NCBI GenBank assembly: GCA_963749115.1
Contig: CAVVLP010000002.1
Location: 620,001-684,000 of the forward strand
Length of the DNA stretch: 64,000 bases
Direction of reading: 5' to 3'
Source of the DNA: SZUA-36 sp963749115
GTDB taxonomy: Bacteria; Pseudomonadota; Gammaproteobacteria; Xanthomonadales; SZUA-36
The first letter of the stretch is position 1. Every line of letters begins with the position of its first letter. A program made the translations under genes and the position numbers. Under the pieces are notes generated by a model. It saw nothing but the letters and a program-made list of their open reading frames with translations. It was not told the origin of the DNA and ran no database searches. Shown one piece after another: positions 1 through 10,538 of this stretch.

Positions 1-27
1 AGCAGGCATCAACTTCAGAATAGGGCT

Positions 28-595
28 TTAGTGCAGCGGAACACCTGCAATGTAAGGGTGGATCATTACGACAACAACGAACACGACAAGACTTATTGCC
101 AACCCTTTGAATTCCTGGGCCCAAGCGGGCGGAGACGGTTTGACCCAATCACCATCCCTTCGATTGATGAAAACCATTTCCAGTATCGCCCAGACACCCA
201 GCCAGCCAAACAGGACAAGCGATCGGCTATCGCCATTGAGCAGCAAGTGCGCCGTAGCCCATACTGCAACACCAGTCAATTGGGGGTGACGCACGAATGA
301 TTTAATACGGGTTTGGTAGTGGGATGCGCCAAACAAAATAAAAGCAACTAAAACCACTAGCATAAGTATCGGTCTTGTAAAGGCAGGTAGAACGTATAGT
401 GTTGCTAGGAACTGAACTGCGCCAGCCGAAAATTATCAATGCGAGAGAAATCAATATCAATGCTGTAAAAGCCATCTTGTAGCCATTCTCACCCATTTGG
501 CTAACCCACTTTTGTTTCAATGGTTTAGCCAGGGACGGAATAAAGTGAACCAGGGACCAGATTGTCAGACCTGCTACGAGTAATTTCATCTCCAA
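28..595 (-). CDS. NnrU family membrane protein, frameshifted
   Basis: Small integral membrane protein of the NnrU family, whose members are linked to denitrification gene sets and are distantly like isoprenylcysteine methyltransferases. The N-terminal half (start 595) has the family's opening layout: a hydrophobic helix, then MGENGYKMAF and a helix ending in FGWRS. The C-terminal half, read in another frame from about 400, has LYVLPAFTRPILM, then FILFGASHYQ and VRHPQLTGVAVWATAHLL, the conserved HPQLTG..W..AHLL block of NnrU. The frame changes by one base near 400, in the loop before the third helix; joined, the two parts give a protein of normal length. No nitrite or nitric oxide reductase genes are in the window, so its role here is open. 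A sequence error is the simplest explanation of the break. Confidence 0.75.
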
Positions 596-671
596 ACTCC
601 TCCGTCAACGATGGATACCAATCGGTATCAATGCTATATGTTTTGAACCCGCTGAACCACCAGAAACTGCC

Positions 672-1559
672 TTAGACAGCAATGTCCGTCTCTGTTCTAT
701 AACGTCGCAACAGGTAAATCCCGCTGGCAATCACGATAGCACCACCGAGCACGGTAAATTGATCCGGCAATGCGCCAAAGAACAGGTATCCAAAACCCAA
801 GGCCCAGAATATCTGGCTGTACATAAATGGCGCCACGGTGGATGCCGGTGCGAAGACATGCGAAGCAATGATGCAACTGTGTGCGGCTCCACCGGCAATA
901 CCAATCAGGACCAGCGCGGTCCATTGCTGCCAGCCAACCGGGCTTTCCCATATGAAAGGTACAATCACCATCATGACCACTGCACCGGCCAGTGCCGTAT
1001 AAAACATGGTGACCGGTACCGGGTCTTCATCTGCCAGCTTGCGGGTGATGATATTGAACAGGCTCACACAAAATGCCGCTCCGAACGTCAGTAATGCACC
1101 GATGCCGATGGCGCCACTTCCCGGTCTTATGATGACCAGCATACCGACGAAGCCGACTGCCACGGCAACCAGGCGACTCCATTCTAGACGTTCTCCCAGC
1201 AGGGGAACTGACAACAGCACCACCAGGATGGGTACACAGAAGAATATTGCGGTGGCCTCTGCAAGACCGATCATGGTCAATGAGAAGAAGAACAGGGCGG
1301 TATCAATCAACAACAAAGCTGAACGGCCGATTTGCACAAGTGGTCGTTTAGCCTTGAACAGACTTAAACCGTTTCGCGGCATCAAAACCACGACCATCAA
1401 CAGCAGGTGGCCGAAGTACCTGGCCCCGATCACCTGCAACATCGGCAGGCTTTGCCCCAGGTATTTGGCCATTGCCTCCTGGCCGGAGATCAGCGCAACC
1501 GCCAGGCACATAAAAAAAATACCTTTAAAAGGTAAGTCTTTACTTTTTGTGCCACTCAT
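672..1559 (-). CDS. DMT superfamily transporter (EamA type)
   Basis: Inner membrane transporter of the drug/metabolite (EamA) superfamily, 295 residues, the usual length. About ten hydrophobic helices form two repeated EamA halves; the first includes the motif QEAMAKYLGQSLPMLQVIGAR and the second a Pro/Gly-rich stretch around APASTVAPFMYSQ. Substrate cannot be read from the sequence; relatives export amino acids, nucleobases or other small metabolites. It lies 12 bases downstream of the acetyltransferase gene on the same strand, so the two may be co-transcribed. Confidence 0.85.
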   Translation of the reverse strand: MSGTKSKDLPFKGIFFMCLAVALISGQEAMAKYLGQSLPMLQVIGARYFGHLLLMVVVLMPRNGLSLFKAKRPLVQIGRSALLLIDTALFFFSLTMIGLAEATAIFFCVPILVVLLSVPLLGERLEWSRLVAVAVGFVGMLVIIRPGSGAIGIGALLTFGAAFCVSLFNIITRKLADEDPVPVTMFYTALAGAVVMMVIVPFIWESPVGWQQWTALVLIGIAGGAAHSCIIASHVFAPASTVAPFMYSQIFWALGFGYLFFGALPDQFTVLGGAIVIASGIYLLRRYRTETDIAV

Positions 1560-1571
1560 CGCTTTTCTTTG

Positions 1572-2057
1572 CTATTGACTTTCAGCAAGTGCTACAAGCG
1601 CGTCCCCGGTCAGGCGATAAGACACCCATTCATCCTGTGCTTGGGCACCTAAGGATTTGTAAAACCCTATTGCCGGTTCATTCCAGTCAAGCACACTCCA
1701 TTCCAAACGGCCGCAATGATTGGAAAGCGCAACTTGCGCCAGGTATTTCAAAAGTGCCTTACCCGCTCCCGCTCCCCTGTATTGTGGTGAAACGTACAAA
1801 TCCTCGAGATAAAGCCCGTGCTTTCCCAGCCAGGTTGAGTAATTGAAGAAATACACTGCAAAACCTACGGCCTGGTGATCTATTTCGCAAATAACGGCAC
1901 TGGTCGTTGAACCCTCGCTAAACAGGGTGTTTTTAATATCGGATTCCGTCGCAATGACCGCATCCCCGGCTTTTTCATAAATGGCAAGATCCGTTATGAA
2001 CCGGAGGATCAGCGCAGCGTCTTGCGCACTGGCAGGACGGATTTCTATATTTGACAT
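1572..2057 (-). CDS. GNAT family N-acetyltransferase
   Basis: Small cytoplasmic acetyl-CoA-dependent acyltransferase, 161 residues. The acetyl-CoA pyrophosphate loop is visible as QYRGAGAGKALLKYLA (Q/RxxGxG/A), preceded by the strand LYLEDLYVSPQ and followed by RLEWSVLDWNEPAIGFYKSLGA, the typical motif B. This pattern is most like the diamine/spermidine acetyltransferase-type branch, but the substrate is not determined. The start at 2057 has a CAGGAG ribosome-binding site a few bases upstream. Probably in one transcription unit with the DMT transporter. Confidence 0.85.
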   Translation of the reverse strand: MSNIEIRPASAQDAALILRFITDLAIYEKAGDAVIATESDIKNTLFSEGSTTSAVICEIDHQAVGFAVYFFNYSTWLGKHGLYLEDLYVSPQYRGAGAGKALLKYLAQVALSNHCGRLEWSVLDWNEPAIGFYKSLGAQAQDEWVSYRLTGDALVALAESQ

Positions 2058-2179
2058 CGGATGCTCCTGGTTTCACTGACATGCAATCAGGGCTTGCTAT
2101 TTGCCTTCTCCGTGATCGAACATCGTGGAAATCGTTAGGATTTCAGACTCTCCACACACTGCCCGCCTATGTCAGAGCA

Positions 2180-4850
2180 TCAGCTGCTGGCTAGTTGCCG
2201 CAACACAAAGTTCAGGATGCCACCATGGCGGTAGTAATCCACCTCTTTGGGTGTGTCCAGGCGGCTCCTGGCCTGAAATTGCTTGCGGCTGCCATCGGCG
2301 GCTGTTGCGGTTACGGTCACCTGTTTCGCCGATCCATCACCCAGACCTTCGATATCAAAGGTTTCGGTGCCATCCAGCCCAAGGCTGTCGGCACTTTCAC
2401 CATCCATGAAGTTCAACGGTAATACACCCATGCCTATCAGGTTGGAACGGTGGATACGTTCAAAGCTGGCCGTGATGACGGCTTTAACACCCAGTAACTG
2501 GGTGCCTTTTGCGGCCCAGTCACGTGATGAACCGGTGCCATATTCAGTACCCGCCAATACCACCAGGGGTGTGTTTTCCTGCTGGTAACGATTGGAGGCA
2601 TCAAATATGGTCATTTGCTCGCCACCCGGCTGGAAAGTCGTCCATCCGCCTTCGGTACCCGGCGCCAACTGGTTGCGTAAACGTACATTGGCGAAAGTGC
2701 CGCGCATCATGACCTCATGGTTACCACGACGGGAGCCATAGGAGTTGAACTCGGACCTTGGAACACCTTTGGATTTCAGGTAGTCACCCGCAGGAGAATC
2801 TTCAGCAATGGCACCTGCCGGTGAGATATGGTCGGTGGTGATTGAATCACCCAGCCTGGCCAGGCAGCGCGCACCGTGGATATCCTTCACCGCAGGTACA
2901 TCCATGCTCATTCCATCGAAATAGGGCGGGTTACGAATGTAGGTGGAATCATCCTGCCAATCAAACATTTCACCGACAGGTGAATTGAACCGCCTGCCAG
3001 CGCTCGTCACCTGAAAAAACACTACTGTAACTTTTCTTGAACATTTCAGCAGTGACACTATCGGTGATGCACTGCTGGATTTCATGACTGCTGGGCCAGA
3101 TATCACGCAGGTAAACAGGGTTTCCGTCATGGTCATTACCGAGCGATTCGCTGGTAATGTCTATTTTCATATTACCCGCGATCGCGTAAGCAACAACCAG
3201 CGGTGGCGAGGCCAGGTAGTTCATCTTGATGTTGGCGTGAATACGGCCTTCAAAATTCCGGTTACCGGACAGTACCGCGCAGGCCACCAGGTCGTTTTCG
3301 CGGATGGCGTTACCGATCGGTTCGGGCAATGGGCCGGAATTACCAATACAGGTTGTACAGCCATAGCCGACCACGTAAAAGCCCATGGCTTCGAGGTCGT
3401 CCATCAGACCCGCTTTGTTCAGATAGTCAGTGACCACACGTGAACCGGGTCCAAGTGAGGTTTTGACCCAGGGCTTTACTTTCAAACCCTTGGCGGCGGC
3501 ATTCCTGGCCAGCAATCCTGCACCGAGCATCACCGCGGGGTTGGATGTATTGGTACAGGAGGTAATTGCTGCAATTACCACTGCGCCGTCTTCCAGCTCA
3601 AATTGCTCGTCGTTGTAGTTAACCGCTGCAGTGCCGCTACCGGCACGCCCTTCGGTGAACACGTTCTTGTCGCTTAGATAGGCCTGCTTGGCCTGGTTAA
3701 GCAGTATCCTGTCCTGCGGGCGTTTGGGACCGGCGAGGCTGGGTACAACCTCTGACATATCCAGCTCCAATATCGCGGAGTACTGTGCTACCGGTGAATC
3801 GACGGTATGAAACATACCCTGTGCACGTGTATAGGCTTCCACCAGTGCGATTTGTTCCTCGGAGCGACCCGACAGACGCAGGTAGTTAAGACTTTCCTCA
3901 TCGACCGGGAATATACCGCAGGTTGCGCCGTATTCCGGTGCCATATTGGCGATGGTTGCGCGATCGGCCAGCGGCAGGCTGGGCAGACCTTCGCCAAAGA
4001 ATTCAACAAATTTCCCTACCACACCCAATTCGCGCAGCATCTGTACCACGGTTAATACCAGGTCAGTCGCAGTGGCGCCTTCGGGTAGTTCACCGGTTAA
4101 TTTAAAGCCAACAACCTGGGGGATCAGCATCGTAATGGCCTGGCCAAGCATGGCGGCTTCTGCTTCAATACCACCAACACCCCAGCCCAGAACACCGATG
4201 CCATTGATCATGGTGGTATGGGAATCCGTACCCACAACCGTGTCGGGGTAGGCCATTAACGTTCCGTTACGCTCAGCGCCGAAAATAACACGCGCCAGGT
4301 GCTCAAGATTGACCTGGTGAACAATACCGGTATTTGGCGGCACTACGTTGAAATTACTGAACGCACTTTTTCCCCACTTCAGGAAGCTGTAACGTTCCTG
4401 GTTCCGTCCAAATTCAATCTCGTTGTTGATGCTCAGCGCGTCGGCACTGCCATAACGGTCAACCTGTACAGAATGGTCAATAACAAGTTCGGCCGGGGAT
4501 AGGGGGTTGATCAGTTTCGGGTCACCACCAAGGCTTTTCATGGCATCGCGCATGGCCGCAAGGTCGACGACCGCCGGAACACCGGTGAAGTCCTGCAGTA
4601 CAACTCGTGAAGGCGTAAACGCGATTTCCGTTACGGGTTTTGCCTGTGGATCCCAGTTAGCCAGAGCCTCGATGTCACCGTGGGTGATATCGATTCCATC
4701 CTCGTGGCGAAGCAGGTTTTCCAGCAGAATTTTTAAAGAAAAGGGTAGTCGCGATATATCAATTTGTTCACTTAACCGAGGCAGGCTGAAATAAGTGTAA
4801 TTTTTATCGTTAACAGAAAGTGTACTGCGGACGGAAAATGAATCTTGCAT
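2180..4850 (-). CDS. acnA: Aconitate hydratase A, frameshifted
   Basis: Converts citrate to isocitrate in the TCA cycle with a [4Fe-4S] cluster. The long N-terminal part carries the cluster cysteines in AAITSCTNTSNPAVM and YGCTTCIGNSGPLPEPI, and substrate-site motifs such as VGTDSHTTMINGIGVLGWG. The C-terminal swivel domain is read in another frame and contains ARCLARLGDSITTDHISPAG, GSRRGNHEVMMRGTF and GTEYGTGSSRDWAAKG. The frames switch near 2985, between DERWQAV and NSPVGEMFDW, a one-base change. Joined length (about 890 residues) fits the AcnA/IRP1 class. I chose the ATG at 4850 because GGAGG lies just upstream; the ATG at 4862 would put that site inside the gene. Upstream lies hflD-mnmA on the same strand, about 75 bases away. 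Confidence 0.92.
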
Positions 4851-4925
4851 GCTGGCCTCCATTAATGCACGTGCAACCGGGAAGCCAAGTATTATCGCCC
4901 ATTGGAACCGCTTTTCCCAAATGGT

Positions 4926-5534
4926 TTATCCGGGTAACAGTGATTGTGCCTCTTCAAGCATCTTTTTTCGTCCGAACATCAGGCTAAAACGGCCGCCACC
5001 CAATTGTCTCCATAGAACCGCGGAACGTAAAGACGCAAAAAGCAGCGTGCGTATCCAATTGACCGTTCGCTCCACCTGCAGGTGCTGCGGGCTGCCGTTG
5101 ACGACGATACGGGGTGACAGTGTACTGATGGTTTGTGTGTACAGGTCGGCAATGTTTTTTGCCTGTAAATCCTTGATCTCATGAATTTCTGTGCCATCGT
5201 CGATTTCGGCAATGGGTTTTAATTCGGCTCCGATGTAGGCCTGCATCTTCGACTTTTTACGGAAATTGTTTTCAAGTTGCATGATGGAGACCGCGTATCC
5301 CAGGCTCTCCATGTAACGCCGGTCACCCTGTAGCACCGAAATCAGTGTTTCCGCACCCAGGCGCAAATTAGTAGCACCACCAAAAATATCCTCGACGCTA
5401 TCGGCCTCGATGGCCAGCAGGCTCGCAAGACAGGTATCTGCAGAATAGCCCGACCAGGTGCCGTGATTGGCAGCCTGCCTGACCAGTTCGGTGGCCTGGA
5501 ATATGCCGGACAATGCCATTATGCGTTCATTCAT
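4926..5534 (-). CDS. hflD: High frequency lysogenization protein HflD homolog
   Basis: Membrane-associated helical protein known in E. coli as a regulator of phage lambda CII and as the conserved neighbour of mnmA. About 202 residues, the usual length. The N-terminus MNERIMALSGIFQATELVRQ and the centre SVEDIFGGATNLRLGAETLI fit the family; the C-terminus WRQLGGGRFSLMFGRKKML is the conserved basic end. The start at 5534 overlaps the mnmA stop as ATGA (5531-5534), showing translational coupling. A longer reading to 5606 is open but lacks family similarity. Confidence 0.9.
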   Translation of the reverse strand: MNERIMALSGIFQATELVRQAANHGTWSGYSADTCLASLLAIEADSVEDIFGGATNLRLGAETLISVLQGDRRYMESLGYAVSIMQLENNFRKKSKMQAYIGAELKPIAEIDDGTEIHEIKDLQAKNIADLYTQTISTLSPRIVVNGSPQHLQVERTVNWIRTLLFASLRSAVLWRQLGGGRFSLMFGRKKMLEEAQSLLPG

Positions 5535-6661
5535 GTGCTTGCCATTTTGAATTGTGTTCCCATCACAGGGGTGTTCATGGTTTCTATGATGCCACCACCC
5601 AGGCAAATATCACCGTCATAAAGGACGACGGACTGACCCGGGGTAACGGCACGTTGGGCTTGCTTAAATTTTAGATACATACGGCTTTCATCGATCTTCT
5701 CAATGCAAACTGACTGGTCCTGCTGGCGATACCTGATTTTAGCCGTCAGCGAACTACCTGCCTCAGGTGCGATACCCGATACCCAGGCCAATTGGGTCGC
5801 TTCAAGACGGTCCGAAAGCAACCATGGGTGCTGATGGTCCTGGCCGACATAAAGAATGTTGTTATCCATATCCTTGTGTAGCGCGTACCAGGGGGCTTCC
5901 GGATAATTTTTTACACCACCAATTCCAAGACCCTGCCGTTGTCCGAGCGTATGAAACATCAAACCCTGGTGTTCACCGATAACCTGGTCCTCGGTGGTTC
6001 GGATTTCTCCAGGCTGAGCCGGCAGATATGCACTCAGGAACGCAGTGAAGTTGCGTTCGCCGATAAAACAGATGCCGGTGCTGTCCTTTTTATCAAAGAC
6101 GTTAAAACCAGCCTGTTCCGCGAGTTCACGCACCTTTGGTTTTTCCAATTCTCCAACGGGGAAAAGAGTTTTCGCCAGCTGCTTATGACCGACCGCATAA
6201 AGGAAGTAGCTCTGATCCTTGTTATGGTCAACACCCCGAAGTAAGCGGTGTTTGCCATCAAAATAATCCGAACGGACATAGTGTCCGGTGGCAATCATGT
6301 CCGCTCCGAGTTGCTCAGCGTGCTCGAGGAAGGTTTTGAACTTGATTTCCCGGTTACACAGGATGTCGGGGTTGGGGGTGCGACCGGCCCGGTATTCATC
6401 GAGAAACTCCTCGAAGACATTTTCCCAGTATTCGGTTGCGAAATTGCGGGTGTGCAGCATAAAACCCATGGACTCGGCGACTGCCCTTGCGTCAGCGGCG
6501 TCTTCAGCCGAAGAGCATTCACCGAAGCGATCATCCTCCTCCCAGTTCTTCATGAACATACCGGCAATATCAAGTCCCTGTCTTTGCAAAATCAATGCCG
6601 AGACCGATGAATCGACTCCACCGGACATTGCCACCATGATTTTGCCAGTTGCCTTGCGCAT
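5531..6661 (-). CDS. mnmA: tRNA-specific 2-thiouridylase MnmA
   Basis: Thiolates U34 of Lys, Glu and Gln tRNAs (s2U34), using sulfur relayed from the Tus proteins and ATP. 376 residues, typical. The PP-loop motif AMSGGVDSSVSALIL is near residues 10-24; the first catalytic cysteine is in TPNPDILCNREIKF and the second in KDSTGICFIGERNF, so the enzyme should be active. The C-terminal barrel includes TPGQSVVLYDGDICLGGG. It is the first gene of an mnmA-hflD unit and faces clpS divergently across an 85-base gap that must hold both promoters. Confidence 0.96.
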   Translation of the reverse strand: MRKATGKIMVAMSGGVDSSVSALILQRQGLDIAGMFMKNWEEDDRFGECSSAEDAADARAVAESMGFMLHTRNFATEYWENVFEEFLDEYRAGRTPNPDILCNREIKFKTFLEHAEQLGADMIATGHYVRSDYFDGKHRLLRGVDHNKDQSYFLYAVGHKQLAKTLFPVGELEKPKVRELAEQAGFNVFDKKDSTGICFIGERNFTAFLSAYLPAQPGEIRTTEDQVIGEHQGLMFHTLGQRQGLGIGGVKNYPEAPWYALHKDMDNNILYVGQDHQHPWLLSDRLEATQLAWVSGIAPEAGSSLTAKIRYRQQDQSVCIEKIDESRMYLKFKQAQRAVTPGQSVVLYDGDICLGGGIIETMNTPVMGTQFKMAST

Positions 6662-6746
6662 GTCAGATAGATGGGGTCAAAATTGCGAACGTCAATTGCT
6701 GAAACTACTGTTCAACTTCTATCAACAGATGTACTACAATTGGCAC

Positions 6747-7067
6747 ATGAGTAACGAATTTGAATCAAAACATGATCGCGGCATTGCGGTGGAGGAGGCC
6801 CGTCCTGAGGTCAAACCACCCCCGATGTACAAGGTCGTGCTATTGAATGACGACTTCACCCCGATGGATTTTGTGGTCGATGTCATCCAGACCTTTTTTG
6901 CGTTAGACCATGACCGGGCAACACAGATCATGTTACATGTTCACACCCGTGGAAAAGGCGTATGCGGTATATTTACTTTTGAAATCGCTGAGACCAAGGT
7001 GGCCCAGGTCAATGATTACGCACACCGCAACGAGCATCCTCTCAAATGTGCACTGGAGAAGGCTTGA
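6747..7067 (+). CDS. clpS: ATP-dependent Clp protease adaptor ClpS
   Basis: Adaptor that binds N-degron (bulky hydrophobic N-terminal) substrates and hands them to ClpAP. 106 residues, typical. After a flexible N-terminus comes the ClpS core: PPMYKVVLLNDDFTPMDFVV, in which NDDxTPMxFV forms the substrate pocket, then HTRGKGVCGIFTFEIAETK and a C-terminal helix. I chose the ATG at 6747; an in-frame ATG at 6729 would add six residues. clpA follows after 65 bases, the standard pairing. Confidence 0.95.
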   Translation: MSNEFESKHDRGIAVEEARPEVKPPPMYKVVLLNDDFTPMDFVVDVIQTFFALDHDRATQIMLHVHTRGKGVCGIFTFEIAETKVAQVNDYAHRNEHPLKCALEKA

Positions 7068-7132
7068 ACCGGTCCATTGAACCAGACCGGCCAGAACCGG
7101 TCACAACCAGTACTCAAGACACGGTAAATTAA

Positions 7133-9429
7133 ATGTTCAGCAAAGAACTGGAAGTAAGTATAAGCCAGGCTTATCAAGAGGCCCGTAGCGCCCGCCACGA
7201 ATTCCTCACGGTTGAGCACCTGTTGCTCGCCTTACTGGACAACGCTCCGCTTTATCAATCCTCAGCGCTTGTGGTGCGAATATCATTGGTCTTGAAGCAG
7301 AGTTGCGTAAAGCCTTGCTGGATACTGTCCCTGAGTTGGACACTGATGACAACCGTGATACCCAGCCGACTATTGGCTTCCAGCGTGTTCTGCAAAGAGC
7401 GCTGTATCACGTTCAATCCTCCGGTAAACAGGAAGTGATCGGCGCCAACGTACTGGTGGCTATATTCAGCGAAAAAGATTCCTATGCCATTTACCTGCTA
7501 AACAAATTTGACGTCACCCGTCTCGACGTGGTGGATTACATCTCTCATGGTATTTCGCCACTGCAAAAGAACGCTTCGGATTCAAACGAAGAGGTCGAGG
7601 CGGAAACCCGGGAAGAGGGTCCGGATACCCGCAAAAGCGCATTGGAAAACTTCACCAGTAACCTGAATGAACGTGCCCGTGAAGGCAAGATCGACCCGCT
7701 GATCGGACGTGTGAGCGAAGTTGAGCGCACGATCCAGATATTGTGCCGCAGACGAAAAAACAATCCGCTTTTTGTCGGCGAGGCCGGTGTTGGCAAAACC
7801 GCCATGGCCGAAGGGCTGGCACTGAGGATCGTCGAGGGCCAGGTACCCGAGGTTTTGGCTGACGCAACACTGTATGCACTGGACCTGGGCGCATTGCTGG
7901 CCGGCACCAAGTATCGCGGTGATTTTGAAAAGAGACTTAAAGCGGTCCTGGCCGAGCTGCACGAGATTGAAGGTGCCGTGTTGTTCATTGATGAGATTCA
8001 CACGATTATTGGCGCAGGTGCAGCTTCCGGCGGCGTTATGGATGCTTCCAACCTGATCAAGCCGGTATTGGCTTCCGGGGAATTGCGTTGTATCGGCTCC
8101 ACAACCTACCAGGAGTTCCGGGGGGTATTTGAGAAGGATAGGGCGCTGGCACGACGTTTCCAGAAAATTGATATAGCCGAACCAACGATTTCGGAGACCA
8201 TCGAAATTCTGCGTGGCCTCAAATCACGCTTTGAAGACCACCACGGTATCAAATACACCGATGAAGCCCTGTGTGCTGCTGCAGAGTTATCCGGCCGTCA
8301 TATCAACGACCGTCACTTACCTGACAAGGCCATTGATGTTATTGATGAGGCCGGCGCACGGCAACGAATGTTGCCTGAAAATGAACGCAAAAATCTTTTG
8401 GATGAGCACGATATCGAAGCTATCGTCGCTCACATGGCACGTATACCACCCAAACAGGTATCCCGTTCGGACCGCGACGCTTTGCGCACCCTGGAACGCG
8501 ACCTGAGATTGACCATCTTCGGACAAGACGAGGCCATTGATGCGCTGGCTGCCGCTATCAAAATGTCCCGCTCCGGTCTGGGTGACGAAGAAAAACCGAT
8601 CGGATCATTCCTGTTCGCCGGACCCACCGGTGTAGGTAAAACTGAAGTGACCCGTCAACTGGCGATGACCATGGGTATTGAACTGATCCGCTTCGATATG
8701 TCGGAATACATGGAAGCACATTCCGTGTCCCGGCTGGTCGGCGCACCGCCGGGCTACGTTGGCTTTGACCAGGGTGGCCTGTTGACGGAAGCAGTGACCC
8801 GTAACCCGCATGCCGTACTGCTGCTGGATGAAATTGAGAAAGCCCATCCTGACGTTTATAACATCCTGTTACAGATAATGGATCACGGTAAACTGACGGA
8901 TACCAACGGTCGCGAAGCCGATTTCCGCAACGTGATCCTGGTGATGACTACCAACGCAGGTGCGCAGCAAAGTTCACGTCGTTCAATCGGCTTTACCGAA
9001 CAGGAAAATGTTTCGGATTCGAGTGAAGCCATCCGCAGAACTTTTACGCCGGAATTCCGTAACCGCCTCGATTCCGTTATCCAGTTCAAGGCACTTGATT
9101 CCTCAATTGTGCTGCTGATCGTGGATAAATTCATACTCGAACTTGAAGCACAACTGGCTTTGAAGGATGTCAGTCTCTCGGTATCCCAGGCTGCAAGGGA
9201 ATGGCTGGCAGAGCAGGGTTTTGATCCGGAGATGGGTGCCCGTCCAATGAAACGGGTTATCCAGAACAAAATCAAACGCCCACTGGCGGATGACCTGTTG
9301 TTCGGTATCCTGTCAACAGGTGGTGAGGTGGATATTACGCTATCGAAAAAACACGGTTATAAGCTGAATATTCGTACCCGGCCGAAGAAGGAAATTCCAA
9401 AAGCACTGCCGGCAGCGACAGAAAGTTAA
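7133..9429 (+). CDS. clpA: ATP-dependent Clp protease ATPase subunit ClpA, frameshifted
   Basis: Hexameric AAA+ unfoldase that feeds proteins to ClpP. The N-terminal double Clp-N domain begins MFSKELEVSISQAYQEAR with FLTVEHLLLALLDN. The frame then shifts by one base near 7255; the rest of the gene continues from ILSACGANIIGLEAEL. The first AAA+ domain has Walker A GEAGVGKTAMAEG and Walker B AVLFIDEIHTIIGAG; the second has Walker A GPTGVGKTEVTRQ, Walker B AVLLLDEIEKAHPD and sensor 2 GARPMKRVIQ. The Clp loop for ClpP docking (IGL-type) is present in the second domain region. Total about 765 residues. Since ClpS and both ATPase sites are intact, the break is more likely a sequence error than a pseudogene. 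Confidence 0.93.
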
Positions 9430-9448
9430 ACTGCCAAAAACCAGCAGC

Positions 9449-9667
9449 TTATTTCGTTCGGTAAGTAATACGTCCCTTGGAAAGGTCGTATGGCGTCAGC
9501 TCAACTTTGACGTTATCACCGGTCAATATCCGGATATAGTGCTTACGCATACGTCCGGAAATGTGGGCAGTAACAACGTGCCCGTTTTCAAGTTCTACTT
9601 TGAATAGAGTATTTGGTAAGGTTTCCAATACCTTGCCTTCCATTTCGATTACATCTTCTTTTGCCAT
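9449..9667 (-). CDS. infA: Translation initiation factor IF-1
   Basis: Essential small OB-fold protein that binds the 30S A site during initiation. 72 residues from MAKEDVIEMEG, identical in length to E. coli IF-1, with the signature HISGRMRKHYIRILTGDNV and the C-terminus GRITYRTK. The ATG at 9667 is preferred to one at 9676 because MAKED is the near-universal start. It converges on clpA, the arrangement also seen in enteric bacteria. Confidence 0.97.
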   Translation of the reverse strand: MAKEDVIEMEGKVLETLPNTLFKVELENGHVVTAHISGRMRKHYIRILTGDNVKVELTPYDLSKGRITYRTK

Positions 9668-9785
9668 GAGTCCCATGCCTTACTAAAGTGGCAGTATTGT
9701 GCCACCCACTGGCTTACTGCGAAAGGGGTTAGTATAAAATAACATTGACACAACTGGCGATTTGCTTAAAATACGCCACCTTAAT

Positions 9786-9861
<76 letters not shown>

Positions 9862-9919
9862 AAATTCAGAACCCGGCGTGGTATTATTCCACCTGCTCGG
9901 GCAGGTAACTTTTCCCCGA

Positions 9920-9993
9920 GGCCAGGTGGCAGAGTGGTTATGCTGCGGCCTGCAAAGCCGTCTACGCCGGTTCGATTCCGACCCTGGCCTCCA
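9920..9993 (+). tRNA. tRNA-Cys (GCA)
   Basis: Cloverleaf with acceptor GGCCAGG/CCTGGCC, anticodon stem GCGGC/GCCGT around loop CTGCAAA (anticodon GCA), T-loop GTTCGATTC, discriminator T and encoded CCA. It lies 58 bases after tRNA-Gly, and a terminator follows directly, so the two are one transcript. Confidence 0.97.
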
Positions 9994-9996
9994 ATT

Positions 9997-10020
9997 AGCC
10001 CCTTTATGGGGCTTTTTATT
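9997..10020 (+). terminator. Rho-independent terminator of the tRNA-Gly/tRNA-Cys unit
   Basis: Six-base stem AGCCCC/GGGGCT with loop TTTAT, followed by TTTTATT, three bases after the tRNA-Cys CCA end. Confidence 0.85.
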
Positions 10021-10102
10021 GCCTGAAATAAGTCATCCACTCCCATTAAACCCAGTGAGCGATTTTCAGCGTTGACAACGCTGCAAAAAAGTTGGTTTCG
10101 TC

Positions 10103-10186
10103 TATACTTATATAAGGGTGTCCCGGTAGGATGAACTTCTTCTACTCCTATCTTCTAAGTTCACCCCCATTGAGCTGGGACACCCT
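10103..10186 (+). other. Promoter-like site followed by a long imperfect hairpin
   Basis: A -10-like TATACT lies at 10103-10108 (a TTGACA at 10072 is too far, 25 bases, to be an ideal partner). Right where transcription would begin, AGGGTGTCCC at 10115-10124 pairs with GGGACACCCT at 10177-10186 (10 of 10), and inside it TGAACTT (10132-10138) pairs with AAGTTCA (10157-10163). This could be a small structured RNA or a leader. No T-run follows the outer arm and I do not recognise the family. Confidence 0.3.
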
Positions 10187-10538
10187 GCAAAAGTCGTTGA
10201 TTCAAAGAGCATTCAATGCGGTCTGTTGTGTGATCTGGATCAATGCGGAACTCACCAGAGGGAATAAACTGGACTTGCTGCTCTGGATAGCGGTTTTTGG
10301 GGTTTTCTTCGTGAAGCTCAGGGGGCGTTACCGGAGCGGCACCCTGACTGGTTGATCCGCTCTGCCGGCCTGGCACAATCGACCCCTGATTACAAACAAA
10401 CTACCTGAATATCAGCCTATTGTCTGGATTGGGCAGGTTGGTTATGAAAGAATGTTTTAATATACTGCGTCGTTGTCCCGCATGTGCAGGGCCTGAACCT
10501 TATACCCGCAAGATGTTCCAATGTGTCTCGCGGGCGAG
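10187..10538. other. Intergenic stretch, no supported gene
   Basis: Short open frames exist on both strands (for example 10161-10376 on the minus strand) but none has a ribosome site, a recognisable motif or a conserved look. The right end must carry the promoter of the lipoprotein gene at 10539; an AT-rich TTTTAATATACTG at about 10456-10468 is a possible -10 region. Confidence 0.4.

Noticed and set aside
10131..10376. Short open frames on both strands after the tRNA genes
   Set aside because: No ribosome site, no recognisable motif, and they run across the hairpin described at 10103-10186.
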